DNA of 64,000 bases, from contig ML679968.1 in assembly GCA_007922225.1 (NCBI GenBank), positions 10,298,399 through 10,362,398 of the forward strand. Reading direction: 5' to 3'. Source of the stretch: Emydura subglobosa. Lineage: Eukaryota; Chordata; Testudines; Chelidae. Position 1 is the first letter of the stretch; each line of letters opens with the position of its first letter. The notes beneath the pieces are model-generated. The model saw only the letters and a list, made by a program, of their open reading frames with translations, made no database searches and had not been told where the DNA came from. This document shows positions 60,001-64,000 of this stretch, one piece after another. The translations under genes and the position numbers were made by a program.

Positions 60001-61039
60001 TTTTAAAAGGTTTTATTTAATTCTAAATATCTCTTCTGATCCTTGTTAATAAAATACTCTGTTTAGTCATAATGTATAAATCTCCAGATAGCAGACAATA
60101 ATTAATCAATTTTGGACCTGATCAAAAGCCCATTAAAATCAATAAGAATCTTTGCACTTACTTTGATGGACTTTGGATCAGGTCCATTAGGCCAAACCCT
60201 GTATCTCTAGTATTAATCTGTTAACAAGGGTTCTTGAGAGCTCCAGAAAGCTCCCTTTTCAAATGTTTTTACCAAGGTTTTAGTGATTCCATTTGCTCTG
60301 ATAGAGTTCATGCCCTCTCTGCGTAATAGTAAATCACTCTTACCAAACACAGTGTTACCAGTTCTTGTATTTTTATTGTGAGTCTCACAATTATGAGTAT
60401 ATTTCATACAGTTCCAGTTCCTGGAGTCATGTAATATGTGAGTATCTCAGCTTTCATTCATATAAAAATTACTTTTCTGTCCCTTCATGGCTGCAGATAA
60501 ATGCTTGAGAACCTGAACCCTAAAGGCTCCAGAAACAAAGAAAATAATATATTTGGGTTTATTTTATTTTATTTTGTAAATCTTACTATTTTAAAATTAG
60601 TCTCATAAATTGTTTAGAACCTGACATGATTTTTAAATGTTCAAGTTTGGCAAGACTGCAAAGATGATGTTATCCTTGTGCTAATAAGAATACAGCTGAA
60701 GAGTGCATTATTTGACTTTGGAATAGCCCAGATTGCACCATGCCACACCTATTTAAAATCCTCAGGATCACTGGTCTTATTATAATCTCATGGGGGAAAA
60801 TGTGGGATCTACAAGTTAAAATATTGGCAGCACATCACTGATTCTTTTTGTACCCAAATTTCCAACTGACTCAAATTGAAGTTTTTGGCATATTGAAATG
60901 GAGGATCAGACCCTTAGTTTATAAGTGATAAATAAAGGTGTTCCAAATATGTCTCTGATAAGCATTGTATAACATCATGAAGTGTATAGTAAGGTGGCAG
61001 ATTACTACAAGTATTCATCCACACCTTTAAAAAAATCCC
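60001..61039. other. AT-rich non-coding DNA, old LINE-like trace
   Basis: Around 60115-60190, ggacctgatcaaaagcccat and ggactttggatcaggtccat are partly inverted copies of the same words and resemble an old amniote LINE tail. A TTTTA run lies at 60560-60580. Confidence 0.45.
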
Positions 61040-61200
61040 GGCTTTGCTACAGATTTCCTGTGTGACGTTGGGCAAGTTACTTAACCTCTCCATGCCATGG
61101 TTCCTTATATACAAAAGATAGATAATAATATTCTGCTTCCTTATAAGAGGGTTGAGAAGGTGAATTCATTGAAGTTTGTGAAGAACTCAGATACTTTTGT
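61040..61200 (+). repeat. MIR-like SINE
   Basis: Clear MIR core: atttcctgtgtgacgttggg, caagttacttaacctctcca, then a tail with ttataagagggttgagaagg. The tRNA-like head is mostly lost. Confidence 0.88.
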
Positions 61201-62266
61201 AATGTGGATCTTAAATGTACATAGACAGGTAAAAGGTAGATTAGATTAAAAATACATAGATCACATGTTTCTGAATTCATTAACATTAGCAGTCTAGAGT
61301 AATCTATTGATTTGAATGGACTGCTGTGGCTCACAGAGTAAATGAGCTAAGAATCTGGCTCAGCGAAATTACTCTGGTACAAATGAGAGCAGAAGCTGGC
61401 TCACGTCAGGGTTCATTTAACTAAAATAATATGGAGCACTGATAATATTAAAAACAAAAATACTGAACACAGTAAACTGTCCATGCAGCATAAGCTGACT
61501 GATGTAATACAATATATTTAGTTTTGTAACATACATGATGTGGCCTACTGACAAAATCTATTGCAAAGAGAATAAACTAATGTTAGGTATGCCCAACGAA
61601 AAAGCGGATGCTTTGAAATTTCTAATTTGGGGCAGTTGGGTAAAAGGCACAGGGAAAATTTGGGGTTTTTTCCAAGGAAGGAAAAAACAAAATTTTCTTT
61701 ATAAATCATTGACAGAGAAGTTAATGGTATTGCTGGGAAACACCCGGGGGCATCAAAGCAGCAGGATAGATAGAGTGTTAGCAGCTCTCCAGACATTTGC
61801 CCAATGAGATGCTACCTTTATTCTGATACTGCTGGTAAATTCATCCATTACTAATTTTTCCCAAGAGAGTAAAATCAAAGATCAAAATCAAGCAAAATCT
61901 TTTGTCTGTTATTACTGTCGCACTAGTAGAGATGTCAGAGGTTAAATACAGAGATCTGTGGACCTAACTAAATATATGATACAATTATTTCTTCCATAAT
62001 ATGATATTTTCCAGTTATCCTTGTTCCTATGGGCCCAATCGTTTGGGCCCAATTCTCCACCTCCTTGTAACAGGTGAACTAATGTACACCAGTGAGTGCA
62101 AAGTGTAAAATGCTGCTACATCAGGTGTTTAATACCCACTTTGCACAGGTGTAAAACACCACCCCAGATGTGAGGCAGTAGAGAATCAGATATATATACA
62201 TTAATAATAAACACTTCCTGGACGGGAATATTTTTTTCCAATTAAGACACTGCAACATTTTCTAAT
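61201..62266. other. Non-coding DNA, old repeat traces
   Basis: At 62030-62190 tgggcccaat occurs twice close together, followed by gtgtaaaacaccaccccaga-type sequence of an old LINE tail. The overlapping frames at 61535-61807 (+) and 61545-61796 (-) are unrecognised. Confidence 0.45.
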
Positions 62267-63133
62267 GTCCATATCGCGGGGCAAGCGTACCTCATCCCCT
62301 TTTTGGGGCAGGGTAAGGGTCACTAGAACCCCGCAGCTGGGTCTCTCAATCACTCCAGTCACAGGGGTTGCAATGTCAGGGCCAGATCAATCTGGTAGCC
62401 TCCCTCTCTCTCTCAGGATGTGTGGCCCAATGCTCGTGACAAAGATAGCTGCCATCGGCCTCAGAGCTGCAAGGCCCAATGGCTAGGGTAATATGGGCGC
62501 CTTCTGCTTCAGGGATGCAATGCCTAAGGGTTAGAGTCAATATGGCCACACTTGGCTTCAGGGCTGCAATGCCTAATGGCTAGTTGGGGAGGGGGGAAAG
62601 TCAGGTCATCACCTGAGGTGGGTGGTGACCAGGGTTGGGGTCAGGGAAGCCAGGCTTTGCCTGCTCCCCCAGGTCCCAGCCCAGGGCCCTAATAGGGGCA
62701 GAGTGTTCCATCACTGGGTTAGTGGGGATCCAGCCGCAACACACTGATGTTGCCTGACTCTGTGCTGAGCGCCCCTGGGTTACTTCCTACCCTATCTCAT
62801 TGATAGCCATCTGTTGATCCCTGATCAAGTTTCCTCAGCTGAGGTAGCATCCAATAGATCTGGCCAATCTAGGGCATCACTCGCGGTTCTGACATCCGCT
62901 GGGGTCTCTAGGCTTCCAGCTTCCACAGCCAGGGGATCAGCAGCTCCTCGCTGGAGCTGGATGCTTGCATCCTCTCTCTTTAGTGGTCAGCCCCAACTAA
63001 GCCTAAGTGCTTCCTTTTATACTTGGTCTCCAACTGGAGCATGCCTAGCAGGGCTGAGGGGGTATGGCCTCCTTGGCCTACAGGTAGAGTTAACTCTTGG
63101 TGAACAAGTGTAGGGCAAGCGTACCCCATCACA
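62267..63133 (-). mobile_element. LTR-like block on the minus strand
   Basis: On the minus strand it starts TGTGATGGGGTACGC at 63133 and would end GATATGGACA at 62267. A TATA-like tataaaag (minus) lies at 63021-63014, about 110 bases in, as expected for a short U3. The word gggcaagcgtacc is present near both ends in the same orientation (62279 and 63113). The interior is GC-rich and holds repeated gcaatgcctaatggctag / gcaatgcctaagggttag words near 62519 and 62566. There is no clear target duplication and no ORF. Confidence 0.55.
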
Positions 63134-63365
63134 GTCCCCAAAAGCACGAGAGTTATACAGTTGTACATGTAGATGTAGTATGTAGCAAATTGCCATTTAT
63201 TAGGAGACTAAATTTTTATTATCCCCATCCATTCCCAAATCAGGAAGAACCTGATGGTGTGAAGCTGTAGCATTCCCAGTGAGTGAGTGGACCTTATTTA
63301 GAAGTATTGGTGTTTGTAGGTGGAAAAAAACCTGAGTAAATAGATATGGGGATGATGTAGGTGTA

Positions 63366-63442
63366 CTTTTTCCTGCCCCAGAGAAGGAGTAGATTAGATG
63401 ACCACTTGAGGTCCCTTCCAGTCCTACATTTCTATGATTCTA
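63366..63442 (+). mobile_element. CR1 tail remnant
   Basis: agtagattagatgaccacttg, then aggtcccttccagtcctaca and tttctatgattcta: only the last 75 or so bases of a CR1 copy. Confidence 0.8.
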
Positions 63443-64000
63443 GGTGTCTTTGAATAATCTTAGCAGACACCCCATGATAGTTGAGGCATCTGATGGATAA
63501 GGGGAAAGACATAAAGCTGGCATATATAAAGCATGAGGAACTAAGGGAGAAGGAAGAGATGAAGAATCAAAATTGTGCAGTGAAGCTGGAGAGGGACATT
63601 CCAACCTGCTGTTTAAATTCGTTTAATTATCTGTTTAAACTCTTAAAACAGACCATTTAAATAGTTAAACAGTAACTTACCCTGCAGTGAAAGATGTGGG
63701 GGGAGGGGCATCAGACAAGGACAAGCTTCTCTTCTGCCTGACTTGGCCCCGCTGAAGTGCCGCAGAGTTACTGGCTCTGCCAGCCGGGTGCGGGCAGCGT
63801 CAGTGGTCTAGCTCGGCAAGAGACTGCTGGAGGACGGAGAAGGTGGAGGTGACCTGTCCACGAGGGCCTGAGCATGGAACTAACAGCTGCTGCTGGTCGG
63901 GTGCGGGAAGAACCTGGGGAAGCAGCCGCACAGGCCCCTCAGTGTCAGCCGCCTGGCTCTGCCTGAGGCTGCTGCAGAGGGGAGGAGGTTCACGAGGACC
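63443..64000. other. Unassigned DNA ending in a GC-rich, CpG-bearing stretch
   Basis: From about 63600, words of the gtttaaa / tttaaac / gttaaac type occur in both orientations. From about 63690 to the window end the composition turns sharply GC-rich with many CpG sites (ccgctgaagtgccgcag, gccgggtgcgggcagcg). The change is abrupt compared with the AT-rich flank. It may be the beginning of a CpG-rich repeat or of a CpG island. The window edge prevents a decision. Confidence 0.4.

Overview
This is vertebrate nuclear DNA that I place in a reptile, most probably a turtle. The evidence is its repeats: many CR1 LINE 3' ends with the reptile/bird-type tail, a Neptune-type Penelope element with a GIY-YIG endonuclease, old MIR-like CORE-SINEs, and MITEs and LTRs of kinds I associate with turtle genomes. 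The species cannot be fixed from sequence alone. The base composition is AT-rich, there is no operon structure, and nearly every reading frame is short.

I recognise no host protein-coding exon, tRNA, rRNA or CRISPR array. The window reads as intergenic or deep intronic DNA, and the only recognisable coding matter is broken transposon ORFs.

Layout. 1-7 kb: unique AT-rich DNA with a CR1 tail, a MIR-like SINE, an (AT)n tract and a second CR1 tail. 7.0-8.4 kb: a CR1 reverse-transcriptase pseudogene on the + strand. 8.8-11.3 kb: two palindromic MITE-like elements, one built from tRNA-like modules in opposing orientations. 12.3-18.1 kb: mostly unique DNA with a repeat whose inverted partner lies at 46.8 kb. 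18.1-20.7 kb: a hAT-like MITE split by CR1, a retroviral-type LTR with TATA and AATAAA, then a decayed non-LTR retrotransposon C-terminus. 22-28.6 kb: MITEs, a deleted CR1 copy and LTR-like blocks. 28.6-40.4 kb: mostly unique, with scattered CR1, MIR and MITE pieces. 40.4-40.9 kb: an inverted duplication whose second arm skips two segments of the first. 41.3-48.3 kb: a Penelope cluster in both orientations, broken by two LTR-like insertions and two nested MITEs. 49.9-50.5 kb: a purine-rich tract with a G-quadruplex motif. 51-61 kb: MIR-like SINEs, an L2-like LINE fragment, a 3-bp-TSD MITE and a strong hairpin. 62.3-63.1 kb: an LTR-like block on the - strand. 63.7 kb to the end: a GC-rich stretch cut by the window edge.

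No set of genes works together here. The value of the window lies in the order of transposon insertions and in several foldback structures. All family names come from pattern recognition without a database search, and most repeat boundaries are approximate.
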